The translations under genes were made by a program, and so were the position numbers. The notes under the pieces were generated by a model. That model saw only the letters and a list, made by a program, of their open reading frames with translations. It had not been told where the DNA came from and made no database searches. Of a DNA stretch of 64,000 nt, positions 17,300-27,234 are shown piece after piece; position 1 is the first letter of the stretch; every line of letters starts with the position of its first letter. This DNA comes from CAVXZE01 sp964615365 (lineage in GTDB: Bacteria; Myxococcota_A; UBA9160; UBA6930), in contig CAZTOU010000010.1 in the NCBI GenBank assembly GCA_964615365.1, forward strand, positions 62,001 through 126,000. The letters are read 5' to 3'.

Positions 17300-18168
17300 C
17301 CCGACGAGCGTCTCTGCTGATCCGACCCACCTCTGGCAGCGCCGAGTACCACCGGCTCTCCCCGGAAGAGGCCGGCTGGGAGCACCTCCACTTCGGCGCG
17401 CGCCGGCTTCGGGACGGTGAGAGCTGGGACCACAGCATCGGAGAGAACGAGATGCTGCTGGTGTTGCTCGGCGGCCGATGCCATCTGCGCTCCGACCGCG
17501 GTGAATGGCTCGACGTGGGGCGACGTCCCGAGGTCTTCGGCGGAATGCCACACGCCCTCTACCTGCCGCGGAAGTCGGGGCTCCGCGTGGAGGCCACCAG
17601 CGAGTCCCTCGACCTCGCGTACGCCTGGTGCGCGACGGATCGGGATCATCCCGCCCGGCTGATCACCCCCGAGCAGGTCTCCATCGAGATCCGCGGCGGC
17701 GGCAACGCCACCAGGCAGATCAACTCCATCCTGCCACCCGGATCCGATTGCCATCGGCTGGTGTCGGTCGAGGTCTACACCCCATCGGGGAACTGGAGCT
17801 CCTACCCGCCCCACAAACACGATGAACACCGCGTCGACGAGGGCGGCAATCTCATCGAGGCGGATCTCGAGGAGATCTACTTCTACAAGATCGACCGGCC
17901 GGAGGGCTACGCCTATCAGCGGATCTACACGGGCGATGGCCGGTACGACGAGCTGATGCTCGCTCGTAACGACGACCTGATCCTCTCGCCCGAGGGCTAT
18001 CACCCCGTCGTATCCGCGCACGGTTACACCAGCTACTACCTCAACTTCCTGGCCGGCTCCGCCCAGTCCCTGGCCTCCACCTACGACCCGCAGTTCGCCT
18101 GGGTCTGCGGCACCTGGACCGAGAAGGATCCGCGCCTCCCCATCGTCAGCCTGGAGATGGAATCATGA
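17296..18168 (+). CDS. iolB: 5-deoxy-glucuronate isomerase
   Basis: A 290-residue cupin-type protein close to the usual IolB length. The metal-binding region is clear: SSYPPHKHDEHR followed by NLIEADLEEIYFYKID, giving the His and Glu ligands, and near the end EGYHPVVSAHGYTSYYLNF. IolB isomerises 5-deoxy-D-glucuronate to 2-deoxy-5-keto-D-gluconate in myo-inositol catabolism. It starts at a GTG overlapping the lacI stop and ends in an ATGA overlap with the transaldolase-like gene, so translation is coupled on both sides. Confidence 0.9.
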   Translation: MTRRASLLIRPTSGSAEYHRLSPEEAGWEHLHFGARRLRDGESWDHSIGENEMLLVLLGGRCHLRSDRGEWLDVGRRPEVFGGMPHALYLPRKSGLRVEATSESLDLAYAWCATDRDHPARLITPEQVSIEIRGGGNATRQINSILPPGSDCHRLVSVEVYTPSGNWSSYPPHKHDEHRVDEGGNLIEADLEEIYFYKIDRPEGYAYQRIYTGDGRYDELMLARNDDLILSPEGYHPVVSAHGYTSYYLNFLAGSAQSLASTYDPQFAWVCGTWTEKDPRLPIVSLEMES

Positions 18169-19274
18169 CGACCGCCGCGCAAGGCGCGGACTCCGCCTTC
18201 AAGAGTCCCCTGCACCAGACCACGGCCACGACGGCCACCGACTTCTGGAACGACTCCTGCTCGGTTCAGGAGCTCGCCTACGCCATCGAGCACGGTGCCG
18301 TCGGCGCCACCAGCAATCCGCCGATCGTCCTGGGAGTCCTCCAGAAGGAGCTCGATCTCTGGCGCGACCGGATCGACCAGCTGATCCGGGATCACCCCGA
18401 CTGGTCGCCCCCGGCGGTCGCCTGGAAGCTCTTCGAAGAGCTGGCGGTCAAGGGCGCCGAGCAGCTCTGGCCGGTCTTCGAGCGCGAGGGCGGACGGAAG
18501 GGCCGCCTCTCGATCCAGACCGACCCCGACCACTACCGCGACAGCGAGGCCCTGGTGTCCCAGGCCGTACACTTCCACGGTCTCGCGCCCAACATGCAGG
18601 TCAAGATCCCGGTGACGAAGGCCGGGGTTCGGGCGATCGAAGAGGCCACCTTCCGGGGTGTCAACGTCAACGCCACCGTCTCCTTCAGCGTTCCCCAGGC
18701 CATCGCCGTGGCCGAGGCGGTCGCCCGGGGCCTCTGCCGGCGCGAGGAGGCGGGTCACGACACGGCGGACATGTCGCCGGTCTGCACCATCATGGTCGGG
18801 CGCCTGGACGACTGGATGCACGTCCTGGCCGAGCGCGACGGCATCGTCGCCCATCCCGGCGCCCTCGACTGGGCCGGCGTGGCGTGCGTCAAGAAGGCTT
18901 ACGCCATCTACCGCGAGCGAGGCTACCGCACCCGGCTGCTGGCAGCGGCCTTCCGCCACCACCTGCACTGGTCGGAGCTGATCGGCGGCGACCTGATCCT
19001 GACCATCACCTCCGCCTGGCAGCGCAGGTTCAACGCCTCGGCCGTCGAGGTGCGCGAGCGGATGCAGGAGCCCGTCGCGAGCGAGATCGTGAGCGAGCTC
19101 TGCGAGAGGTTTCCCGACTTCCGGTGCGCGTACGAGATCGACGGGCAACGCATCGAGGACTTCGACACCTTCGGGCCGACGGTCCGCACGCTGCGGAGCT
19201 TCATCGCCGCGAAGTACCAGATGATCGAGTTCGTGCGCGACCTCATGCTGCCCGATCCCGACGTCGCGTCGTGA
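18165..19274 (+). CDS. Transaldolase-family protein in the inositol operon
   Basis: A 369-residue TIM-barrel protein. The family's opening reads AIEHGAVGATSNPPIVLGVL, and the likely Schiff-base Lys lies in NMQVKIPVTKAGVRAIEEA, followed by GVNVNATVSFSVPQAIAVAE, all in transaldolase order. It is longer than classical TalB/TalC and has a helical C-terminal extension. Its place between iolB and iolD is notable because the usual kinase (IolC) and aldolase (IolJ) are absent from this window; it could cleave 2-deoxy-5-keto-gluconate or its phosphate. That role is my inference. Confidence 0.8.
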   Translation: MTTAAQGADSAFKSPLHQTTATTATDFWNDSCSVQELAYAIEHGAVGATSNPPIVLGVLQKELDLWRDRIDQLIRDHPDWSPPAVAWKLFEELAVKGAEQLWPVFEREGGRKGRLSIQTDPDHYRDSEALVSQAVHFHGLAPNMQVKIPVTKAGVRAIEEATFRGVNVNATVSFSVPQAIAVAEAVARGLCRREEAGHDTADMSPVCTIMVGRLDDWMHVLAERDGIVAHPGALDWAGVACVKKAYAIYRERGYRTRLLAAAFRHHLHWSELIGGDLILTITSAWQRRFNASAVEVRERMQEPVASEIVSELCERFPDFRCAYEIDGQRIEDFDTFGPTVRTLRSFIAAKYQMIEFVRDLMLPDPDVAS

Positions 19275-19296
19275 GGCGAAGCGGAGGATCACCGCC

Positions 19297-21159
19297 ATGA
19301 AGACCGTTCGACTCACCGCCGCTCAGGCAACGGTCCGCTTCCTTTCGAGGCAGCAGACCGAGAGAGACGGCAGGCGGCAGCCGCTCTTCGCAGGCTGCGC
19401 CGGTATCTTCGGCCACGGCAACGTGGCGGGCATCGGACAGGCGCTGCAGCAGTACCCGGAGCTCCGCTACTACCAGTGTCGAAACGAGCAGGCCATGGTG
19501 CACACGGCTGCCGCCTTCGCCAAGATGACCAACCGCCTGCAGACGCTGGCGTGCACCACCTCGATCGGGCCCGGCGCCACCAATCTGCTGACCGGGGCGG
19601 CGGGAGCGACCATCAACCGCCTCCCGGTGCTGCTGCTGCCAGGCGACATCTTCGCGCGCCGCAACGTCGCCCCGGTGCTCCAGCAGCTCGAGCTCGGGTC
19701 GAGCCAGGACGTCTCGGTGAACGACTGCCTGGCGCCGGTCTCGCGCTACTGGGACCGCATCAACCGCCCCGAGCAGCTGATCACCGCGCTCCCAGAGGCG
19801 ATGCGGGTCCTGACCTCGCCAGTCGAGACCGGCGCCGTCACGCTCGCCTTGCCGCAGGACGTCCAGACCGAGGCCCACGAGTATCCGGTCGAGCTGCTCG
19901 AGGAGCGGGTGTGGCAGATTCCGCGCACCCGTCCGGACCGGGAGCGGGTGGCGCGCGCGGTCGAGTGGATTCGGGCCGGCAGCGCGCCCCTGATCGTCGC
20001 CGGCGGAGGCGCCATCTACAGCGAGGCTACCTCGGTCCTGCGCGAGTTCGCCGAGAGGACCGGCATTCCCGTCGCAGAGACCCAGGCGGGCAAGGGCGCC
20101 TTGCGCTACGACGACCCGCACTCGCTGGGCGCCATCGGTGTCACCGGAACGCACGGCGCCAACCGGATCGCCCGCGATGCCGATCTCGTGATCGGCGTGG
20201 GGACGCGCTACAGCGACTTCACCACGGCCTCCAAGACGGCCTTTCAGAATCCCGCGGTGCGCTTCATCAACGTCAACGTGGCGGAGTTCGACGCTCACAA
20301 GCACGCCGCGCTGCCCCTGGTCGGGGACGCCCGGGCCTGCCTCGAGGAGTTCGCCGAGGCGCTCGGCGACTACGCAACCGATCCCGATTACCGGCGGCGG
20401 GTGGCGGATCTCGCCGCGGAGTGGGACGCCGAGGTCTCCCGCATCTACTCGCTGGGACACGGTCCGCCGTTGAGCCAGGGAGAGGTCATCGGGGCCGTGA
20501 ACGAGTGCTCGGGTCCGCGCGACGTCGTGGTGTGCGCGGCCGGGAGTCTGCCCGGCGACCTGCACAAGCTCTGGCGCACGCGGGATCCCAAGGGATACCA
20601 CCTCGAGTACGGCTACTCCTGCATGGGATACGAGATCGCCGGCGGGCTGGGCGTCAAGCTGGCCGACCCGGAGCGCGAGGTCTACGTCATGGTCGGCGAC
20701 GGGTCGTACCTGATGATGGCGCAGGAGATCGTGACCTCCATTCAGGAGGACCGGAAGCTCATCATCGTCCTGCTCGACAACCACGGCTTTGCCAGCATCG
20801 GGGGCCTCTCCGAGTCGCTGGGCAGCGCCGGCTTCGGAACCCACTACCGACGGCGGGACTGCGAGAGCGGTCAGCTCGATGGAGCTCGGCTCGAGATCGA
20901 CTTCGCCGCCAACGCCCGCAGCCTCGGCGCCCACGCCATCGAGGCGCGGGACCTCGCCTCCCTGCGAGACGCGCTCCGGGAGGCGGCGCAGCAGACCCGA
21001 ACCACCGTCGTGGTGGTGGAGACCGACCGGGAGGTGCGGGTCGGCGGGTACGAGTCCTGGTGGGACGTTCCGGTCGCGGAGGTCTCGGAGATGCCCGCGG
21101 TCCGCGACGAGCGCACCGACTACGAACGCGGACGCGACGCCGAACGCCACCACCTCTAG
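19297..21159 (+). CDS. iolD: 3D-(3,5/4)-trihydroxycyclohexane-1,2-dione hydrolase
   Basis: A 620-residue thiamine-diphosphate enzyme. The PYR domain has the conserved Glu in YYQCRNEQAMVHTAAAFAK followed by CTTSIGPGATNLLTGAA; the PP domain has the cofactor motif VMVGDGSYLMMAQEI ending in VLLDNHGFASIGGLS. The segment YHLEYGYSCMGYEIAGGLG is typical of IolD. It hydrolyses the ring of the dione to 5-deoxy-glucuronate, the substrate of IolB upstream. It is preceded by GAGG about 10 bases before ATG and lies 22 bp after the transaldolase-like gene. Confidence 0.95.
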   Translation: MKTVRLTAAQATVRFLSRQQTERDGRRQPLFAGCAGIFGHGNVAGIGQALQQYPELRYYQCRNEQAMVHTAAAFAKMTNRLQTLACTTSIGPGATNLLTGAAGATINRLPVLLLPGDIFARRNVAPVLQQLELGSSQDVSVNDCLAPVSRYWDRINRPEQLITALPEAMRVLTSPVETGAVTLALPQDVQTEAHEYPVELLEERVWQIPRTRPDRERVARAVEWIRAGSAPLIVAGGGAIYSEATSVLREFAERTGIPVAETQAGKGALRYDDPHSLGAIGVTGTHGANRIARDADLVIGVGTRYSDFTTASKTAFQNPAVRFINVNVAEFDAHKHAALPLVGDARACLEEFAEALGDYATDPDYRRRVADLAAEWDAEVSRIYSLGHGPPLSQGEVIGAVNECSGPRDVVVCAAGSLPGDLHKLWRTRDPKGYHLEYGYSCMGYEIAGGLGVKLADPEREVYVMVGDGSYLMMAQEIVTSIQEDRKLIIVLLDNHGFASIGGLSESLGSAGFGTHYRRRDCESGQLDGARLEIDFAANARSLGAHAIEARDLASLRDALREAAQQTRTTVVVVETDREVRVGGYESWWDVPVAEVSEMPAVRDERTDYERGRDAERHHL

Positions 21160-21189
21160 CTCTCCGGACGTATCGCACTGGAAGGAGCC

Positions 21190-22668
21190 ATGCCCGATCA
21201 TCCCCTTCTCAGAAACTACATCGACGGCGGCTGGCGCAGCGCCGACGCCACCGAGAGCCGTCCCGTAGCGAACCCGGCGACGGCGGAGATCCTCGCCGAG
21301 ACCCCGCTCTCCTCCGCCGCCGACGTGGAGCGAGCTGCCGCCGCCGCCCGCAGCGCGCTCACGGAGTGGCGCCGCGTGCCCGCGGGCGATCGCATCCAGC
21401 ACCTGTTCCGGCTCAAGGCGCTGCTCGAGGAGAGCTTCGAGGATCTCTCCCGCACCGTCACCCTCGAGAACGGCAAGACCCTCGCCGAGGCACGGGGTGA
21501 GATCCGGCGCGCCATCGAGAACGTCGAGGTCGCCTGCGGAATCCCGACCCTGATGCAGGGCGATCTCTCGGAAGACATCGCCCCGGGCATCGACGAGCTG
21601 ATGATCCGTCAGCCGGTCGGGGTATGCGCCACCATCTGTCCCTTCAACTTCCCGGCCATGATCCCGTTCTGGTTCATGCCCTACGCGCTGGCCTGCGGGA
21701 ACACCTACGTCGTCAAGCCCTCTGAGCGGACCCCGCTCACCTTCGAGAAGATCATCCACCTGGTGGAGGAGGCGGGGTTCCCCCCCGGTGTCGTCAACGT
21801 GGTGCACGGGAGCGCCGACACGGTGACGGCGATTCTGGATCATCCCGAGATCGCCGGCATCACCTTCGTTGGATCGACACCGGTTGCGAGGACCATCTAC
21901 GGGCGCGCCGCGACAAAGGGCAAGCGGGTGCAGGCCCAGGGGGGCGCCAAGAATCCCCTCGTCATCATGCCCGACGCCGATCTCGAGGCCGCCACCGACA
22001 TCGTGGTGGATAGCGCCTTCGGCAACGCCGGACAGCGTTGTCTGGCGGCCTCCCTGGCGATCACCGTCGGCGAAGCCCGAGAGCCCTTCACCGCCGCCCT
22101 CACCGATGCTGCTGCGCGGCGCGTCGTCGGCTACGGACTGGAAGAGGGTGTCGAGATGGGACCGGTGATCTCGCAGGAGAGCAGCAGGCGGATCGAGGAG
22201 CTCATCCAGAGGGCGGCCGACGAGGGTGCCCGCGTCCTGGTGGACGGCCGGGGCGCCTCCATCGAAGGATTCGAGCGCGGGAACTTTCTCCGGCCCACGG
22301 TGCTCGACCAGGTGCCGGCGGGTGGAGAGCTGGCGCGAACCGAGATCTTCGGACCGGTGCTCGGCGTCATGCACGCGGAGACCCTCGAGGACGCCATCGC
22401 GCTGGTAAACCAGGGGAGCTACGGGAACATGGCCTGTCTCTTCACCGGCAGCGGTGCGGCGGCCCGGAAGTTCCGCCACGAGGCCGACGCGGGAAACATC
22501 GGAATCAACATCGGCGTCGCTGCCCCCATGGCCTACTTCCCCTTCAGCGGGTGGAAGGAGAGCTTCTTCGGGACGTTGCACGGCCAGGGCCGACACGCTG
22601 TGGAGTTCTTCACCCAGACCAAGGTGGTCGTGGAGCGATGGCCCAAGCAATGGTCGCGCCGTTTCTGA
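21190..22668 (+). CDS. mmsA: CoA-acylating methylmalonate-semialdehyde dehydrogenase
   Basis: A 492-residue aldehyde dehydrogenase. The family motifs are CPFNFPAMIPFWFMPYALA, the NAD-site TFVGSTPVARTIY and the catalytic Cys in GNAGQRCLAAS. These are the diagnostic spacing of MmsA/IolA, which converts malonate- or methylmalonate-semialdehyde to acetyl-CoA or propionyl-CoA with CO2 release. It is the last step of the canonical inositol pathway. A strong GAAGGAG precedes the ATG. Neighbouring iol genes support the malonate-semialdehyde role (IolA). Confidence 0.93.
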   Translation: MPDHPLLRNYIDGGWRSADATESRPVANPATAEILAETPLSSAADVERAAAAARSALTEWRRVPAGDRIQHLFRLKALLEESFEDLSRTVTLENGKTLAEARGEIRRAIENVEVACGIPTLMQGDLSEDIAPGIDELMIRQPVGVCATICPFNFPAMIPFWFMPYALACGNTYVVKPSERTPLTFEKIIHLVEEAGFPPGVVNVVHGSADTVTAILDHPEIAGITFVGSTPVARTIYGRAATKGKRVQAQGGAKNPLVIMPDADLEAATDIVVDSAFGNAGQRCLAASLAITVGEAREPFTAALTDAAARRVVGYGLEEGVEMGPVISQESSRRIEELIQRAADEGARVLVDGRGASIEGFERGNFLRPTVLDQVPAGGELARTEIFGPVLGVMHAETLEDAIALVNQGSYGNMACLFTGSGAAARKFRHEADAGNIGINIGVAAPMAYFPFSGWKESFFGTLHGQGRHAVEFFTQTKVVVERWPKQWSRRF

Positions 22669-22687
22669 GCGGCAACGGGAGCCGGCG

Positions 22688-23587
22688 ATGATTCACATCG
22701 GCAACGCACCGTGCTCCTGGGGCGTACTCGAGTTCGATCTCGAGGGCGGGCGCGCGGCGTACGCCCGGGTCCTCGACGAGATGGCGCAGAGCGGCTTCAC
22801 CGGACTGGAGCTGGGCGACTGGGGATTCCTCCCCACCGACCCGGCGATTCTGCGGCGTGAGCTCTCCCGGCGCGGTCTCACCCTGGTGGGCGCATTCGTG
22901 CCCGTCGCCCTCTCGGTTCCGGCGCGGCTCCCGGCGGGGATCGAGGCGGCGCTGCGGTCCGCCGAGCTGCTGGCGGCCGTCGAGGGCTCCACGCCCCTCG
23001 TGATCCTTTCCGACGAGAACGGCAGCGACCCGAAGCGGACGTTCCACGCCGGACGCATCCTCGCCGAGCACGGTCTCTCCGCGGCTGGCTGGAGGAACTT
23101 CGCTGCCGGTGCGGAGCGGGTGGCCCGAGCCGTCCGCGACCGCACCGGGCTGCGCACCGTCTTCCACCACCACTGCGCGGGCTTCGTGGAGACACCGGGG
23201 GAGATCGAGCAGCTCCTGCAGCTCACCGATCCCGAACTGCTGGGCCTGTGTCTGGATACTGGACACCTTCGCTTCGGAGGAGGCGACCCCGAGGAGCTGC
23301 TGGATCGACATGGGGAACGGGTGTGGCACGCCCATTTCAAGGATCACGATCCCGACCTTGCGTCGAGGACTCGGCGAGAGGGCTGGGACTACTTCGCTTC
23401 GGTTCAGCACGGAGTGTTCTGCGAGCTCGGCCGCGGTGACGTGGACTTCCCGGGCGTCACCGCGGCGCTGCGGAAGCTCGGCTACCGGGGCTGGATCGTG
23501 GTGGAGCAGGATGTGCTTCCCGGCATGGGCTCCCCGCTCGAATCGGCGAATGCGAATCGGCAATACCTGAGAGAAATCGGGCTCTGA
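22688..23587 (+). CDS. Sugar phosphate isomerase/epimerase, probable inosose dehydratase
   Basis: 299 residues from ATG 22688. It opens with MIHIGNAPCSWGVLEF, the IolE-type start (NAPCSWG). Metal-ligand regions follow in order: Glu in FTGLELGDWGF, HHHCAGFVETPGEIEQ, CLDTGHLRFGGGDP and HAHFKDHDPD, with a terminal WIVVEQDVLPG. IolE dehydrates scyllo-inosose to the dione used by IolD. An epimerase/isomerase for inososes (IolI-like) is the alternative. It lies between mmsA and iolG with gaps of about 20 bp. Confidence 0.8.
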   Translation: MIHIGNAPCSWGVLEFDLEGGRAAYARVLDEMAQSGFTGLELGDWGFLPTDPAILRRELSRRGLTLVGAFVPVALSVPARLPAGIEAALRSAELLAAVEGSTPLVILSDENGSDPKRTFHAGRILAEHGLSAAGWRNFAAGAERVARAVRDRTGLRTVFHHHCAGFVETPGEIEQLLQLTDPELLGLCLDTGHLRFGGGDPEELLDRHGERVWHAHFKDHDPDLASRTRREGWDYFASVQHGVFCELGRGDVDFPGVTAALRKLGYRGWIVVEQDVLPGMGSPLESANANRQYLREIGL

Positions 23588-23604
23588 GGAGGAACGCACA
23601 GACC

Positions 23605-24630
23605 ATGAGTACATCCAGGATGCTTCGGATCGGCGTGATCGGCGCCGGCCGCATCGGTGCTCTCCACGCCGAGAATCTGCAGCGGCGCATCGACGAGACG
23701 CGGGTGACAGGGATCGCCGAGCCCCGTCTCGAGGTGACCCGCGCGCTCGGAGAGCGGCTCGGTGTTGGTGCGGTCTACGGCGACCACCGGGAACTCCTCG
23801 CGGATCCAGAGGTCGAAGCCGTCGCCATCTGCTCGTCCACCGATACCCACGCGGCGATCATCGAGGAGGCCGCGGCGGCTGGGAAGCACATCTTCTGCGA
23901 AAAGCCGATCGCTCACGAACTCCGACTCGTGGACCGCGCCCTGGAGGCGGTCGCCCGCGCCGGCGTCAAGCTGCAGGTGGGCTTCAACCGGCGCTTCGAC
24001 GCCTCCTTCCGCAATGTCCGGGAGGCGATCGAAGAAGGGAAGATCGGAGAGGTGCACCTGCTCCACATCACCAGCCGGGATCCGGCGCCACCCCCGATCT
24101 CGTTCATCGAATCGTCGGGCGGAATGTTCCTCGACCTGACGATCCACGACTTCGACATGGCCCGCTACCTGACCGGAAGCGAGGTGGAGGAGGTGTCGGT
24201 GGCGGCGGGAGTCCTGGTGGACCCCGCGATCGGAGCCGCCGGCGACGTGGACACCGCCATCACCACACTGCGCTTTGCGAGCGGCGCGATCGGAACCATC
24301 GACAACAGCCGGCGCGCCGTCTACGGATACGACCAGCGCGTGGAGGTGTTCGGATCCGGCGGCATGCTCCAGACAGAGAATCGCTCGGAGGACGAGCGGG
24401 TCCTGTGGAACGCCGACGGTGTGCAGCGCGCCAAACCCCTGTACTTCTTTCTGGAGCGGTACAACGATTCGTTCATCACCGAGTTGCGTGCCTTCGCTCG
24501 CAGCGTTCTGGGAGACACCACGCCGCCGGTGACCGGGCCGGATGCGCGCGTCCCCATCCTGATCGCGCTGGCCGCGATGAAGTCCCACCGGGAGCATCGG
24601 CCGGTGAGGCTCCGCGAGATCGAGGGATGA
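23605..24630 (+). CDS. iolG: Inositol 2-dehydrogenase (Gfo/Idh/MocA family)
   Basis: A 341-residue protein. The NAD site is IGVIGAGRIGALHAENLQRR at residues 10-30. The family Lys motif EKPIAHE follows at about 101, and the C-terminal half shows QVGFNRRFDASF and GGMFLDLTIHDFDMARYL with the catalytic His/Asp pattern of inositol dehydrogenases. It oxidises myo-inositol to 2-keto-myo-inositol, the entry step. An ATGA overlap couples it to the GH38-like gene. Confidence 0.9.
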   Translation: MSTSRMLRIGVIGAGRIGALHAENLQRRIDETRVTGIAEPRLEVTRALGERLGVGAVYGDHRELLADPEVEAVAICSSTDTHAAIIEEAAAAGKHIFCEKPIAHELRLVDRALEAVARAGVKLQVGFNRRFDASFRNVREAIEEGKIGEVHLLHITSRDPAPPPISFIESSGGMFLDLTIHDFDMARYLTGSEVEEVSVAAGVLVDPAIGAAGDVDTAITTLRFASGAIGTIDNSRRAVYGYDQRVEVFGSGGMLQTENRSEDERVLWNADGVQRAKPLYFFLERYNDSFITELRAFARSVLGDTTPPVTGPDARVPILIALAAMKSHREHRPVRLREIEG

Positions 24631-27233
24631 ACGCGAGCGATCCGCCGGACGCCTGCAGTGGCAAGGAGGGGGTCCCCCGGCAGGGTCAGGTCTACCTGCC
24701 CCGCTGGCCCACCCGGCTGCTCCACTCGCCGCTGGTGCCCAGGTCCCTCCTGCTTCGCGCGGTACGCTGCGCGGCCCGGTGGATGCGGCTGCGCGTCGAG
24801 AGGCGCGACCGGCGGGAGGCGAGCGCCATCCCGCCTGCGCCCGCCGAGCCCGAGCCCGCGCTCTGGTTTGCCGACATCTACCACGGGGGCGTCACCTTCT
24901 GGGACTGGATCGTGCTGCCCGGCGGTGGGCTCTGGTGGGAGGCGCTCTGGCCACTGGTGGTCCGAACGTCGGTGGATCGGTTGCGAAGATATCCGGAGGC
25001 GCGCACCGTCCTGGAGCTGGATGCGCACACCTACGAGGAGCTCGCCGGGCGAAGCGCCTCCGACGTCGCGGCGCTCCGCTCGGCCCTCAGCTCCGGACGG
25101 CTGGAGGTCGTCAACGGAACCTACGCACAGCCGCTGGCTCCGACGGTGGGCGCCGAGGCGAACCTCCGGCACTTCTTCTACGGCCTGGACGCGATCGAGG
25201 ACATCCTCGGCACCGAGGTCAAGTCCTTCGTGGCGGGGGAGCCCCAGTTCGTTCCCCAGCTACCCCAGATCCTCGCGGATTGCGGGATCGAGAACCTGGT
25301 GTTTCGGACGCACTGGGCGCCCTTCGGAATCGATCCCGAGGCCGATGCAGAGCTGGTCTGCTGGCGGGGTCCGGACGGGTCGGAGGTGCGAACCGTGCCT
25401 CGCTACTCGTTCATGGACTACCGCCTGCAGATGAACACCCACCCGGGCGTGCAGAACGCCGGTCTCACCGGGGACGACTTCGAGACCTGGAGCAACGACG
25501 ACAAGGACCGATTCGAGGCGGAGGCCCATCGCAGGGGCGTGGAGCGCTCCCTGGTGACCCGCCTCGCCGATCCCAAGCCACCGGAGTCGCCCTTCCCCGG
25601 CATGGTGACGGCGGCGCGCCGCCCCGGGTCCCGGATGACGACGGTCCGGGAGTACTGCGAGCTGCCGCGCCCGGACCCGCCGGAGGTCAGCTACCGGATC
25701 GACGACATTCCCACCACCATCCCCTGGGGCCTGGCGGGCGAAGAACTCCACCGTGAACAGGCTGCGGCCGAAAGTGCTCTGCTGACCGCAGAGCGGCTCG
25801 ACGCGATCGCCCAGAACCTGGGCCTCTCCGATCAGCAGGCGAAGCTCGACGCCGCGTGGAAGCTTCTGATGAGAGCGCAGCATCACGATCTTCACCTCTG
25901 CGCGCCCTGGCACTCCGTGCATCACGGCCTCTCCATGGGGCAGATCGGCTGTCGTCTCGCCCGGGAAGGGAGAGAGGGAGCGGACGCAGTCGCGGGGAGG
26001 GCGCTCGAAAAGCTCGCCGAGCGGTTCGGACCGAAGGCCGGAGGCGCGCGCAGCTACCTCCTCTTCAACCCCTCGCCCTGGCCGCGGCGCGAGCTCGTCG
26101 AGCTTCCGGGAGCCGACGGCGGCGATCGCGAGTGTGCGCAGTCGCTGGTGGTGGATCTCCCCCCGCTGGGCGTCGAGGTGGTGGAGCGGCAGAGCGCCAC
26201 GCAGACCGGGTCTCGGAAGCGGGAGCCCGTGGAGATCGACACCGGCCTGGATCTCATCTCTCGCGAATCGAGGAACGGCTCCTTGGGAGGCGGCTATCTG
26301 ACGGTGTGGAGCGACGGCCGTCTCGAGCTCTCCACGGTGGATCGGATTCTTCTCGAGGAGGAGGGATCCGCGCTTCGCCGCTACCGCGTGGAGGGGAGGA
26401 TCGCCGCCCTCCCCTTCGTGCAATGGGTGACGGCGATCCCGGCTCTCCACCGGATCGACCTGACCACGGAGATCGATTTCGGCGGCGGAGTGCATCCCGG
26501 ACCGCAGCTCGCCGACCACCGCTCCGACCTCGCCTACTACGCCCAGGACCACCGAAAGCTGTGCCTCAACTTCGAAGCAGGGCTCTCGCGAACCTTCTGC
26601 GACTCCCCCTTCCTGCTGGAGGAGCCCACCGGCCCGCGTGTCACCGTCGGCAATCTGCTGGGCCTGGAGCAGGACGAAGGCGGCTGCGTGGCGATCCATC
26701 ATCGGGGTACTCCGGGGTGGTACCTCGACCGCGAAGCTGGCCTCGCCCGCAACGTGCTGGGCTGGGGTCCCGAGCAGTGGCTGTACGCGAGCGACGACTC
26801 CATCACGCCGGGCCGGTCGCGCTACACCGCAGTGCAGGGGTTGCATCGCTACCACCATCGGATCGCGCTGTGCAGCAGCCGCCGCGAGGCGATCCGATCG
26901 GCCCATGATTTCCGCCTGCCCGTCCTCCAGATGGAGCTGGGCGACGGTCACGCGGGCCGCGGCACCCCGTGGAGCTACCTCGCGGTCGAACCGGAACGGG
27001 TGATCCTGACGGCGCTCTTCGCGCGGGACGGCAGGACCTACGCGCGCCTCTGGAACGCCAGCGACGAACCGGCCGACGTCTCCCTCTGCGAGGGCCACGG
27101 CACCGGGACCGCGGTCTCGCTACGTCTGCAGGAGAAGAACTCTCGCGGATGGCCGCGACTTCGGCCCTGGGCCTTCCAGACGGTCCGTCTCGAAGAAGCC
27201 AGGGAGACCGCCCAATCACCAAACAGGAGCTGA
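24627..27233 (+). CDS. Glycoside hydrolase family 38-like protein (alpha-mannosidase fold), non-canonical nucleophile site
   Basis: An 868-residue protein starting at the ATG overlapping the iolG stop. The region from residue 75 fits the GH38 barrel: WFADIYHGGVTFWDW, then EVVNGTYAQPLAPTVGAEAN, then FVAGEPQFVPQLPQILADCG near residue 203 and FRTHWAPFG; the helical middle domain has RAQHHDLHLC, and a beta-rich C-terminal half follows. In characterised GH38 enzymes the nucleophile Asp sits seven residues before the QLPQIL segment (PDxFGxSxQLPQIL); here that position is Gly next to Glu. It may use another residue or not be a mannosidase. No signal peptide, so cytoplasmic. Confidence 0.75.
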   Translation: MNASDPPDACSGKEGVPRQGQVYLPRWPTRLLHSPLVPRSLLLRAVRCAARWMRLRVERRDRREASAIPPAPAEPEPALWFADIYHGGVTFWDWIVLPGGGLWWEALWPLVVRTSVDRLRRYPEARTVLELDAHTYEELAGRSASDVAALRSALSSGRLEVVNGTYAQPLAPTVGAEANLRHFFYGLDAIEDILGTEVKSFVAGEPQFVPQLPQILADCGIENLVFRTHWAPFGIDPEADAELVCWRGPDGSEVRTVPRYSFMDYRLQMNTHPGVQNAGLTGDDFETWSNDDKDRFEAEAHRRGVERSLVTRLADPKPPESPFPGMVTAARRPGSRMTTVREYCELPRPDPPEVSYRIDDIPTTIPWGLAGEELHREQAAAESALLTAERLDAIAQNLGLSDQQAKLDAAWKLLMRAQHHDLHLCAPWHSVHHGLSMGQIGCRLAREGREGADAVAGRALEKLAERFGPKAGGARSYLLFNPSPWPRRELVELPGADGGDRECAQSLVVDLPPLGVEVVERQSATQTGSRKREPVEIDTGLDLISRESRNGSLGGGYLTVWSDGRLELSTVDRILLEEEGSALRRYRVEGRIAALPFVQWVTAIPALHRIDLTTEIDFGGGVHPGPQLADHRSDLAYYAQDHRKLCLNFEAGLSRTFCDSPFLLEEPTGPRVTVGNLLGLEQDEGGCVAIHHRGTPGWYLDREAGLARNVLGWGPEQWLYASDDSITPGRSRYTAVQGLHRYHHRIALCSSRREAIRSAHDFRLPVLQMELGDGHAGRGTPWSYLAVEPERVILTALFARDGRTYARLWNASDEPADVSLCEGHGTGTAVSLRLQEKNSRGWPRLRPWAFQTVRLEEARETAQSPNRS

Positions 27234-27234
27234 A

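Noticed and set aside
19243..22650. 1135-codon minus-strand open frame over iolD and mmsA
   Set aside because: Length results from GC-rich codon structure of the opposite strand; the plus-strand genes have unmistakable cofactor motifs.
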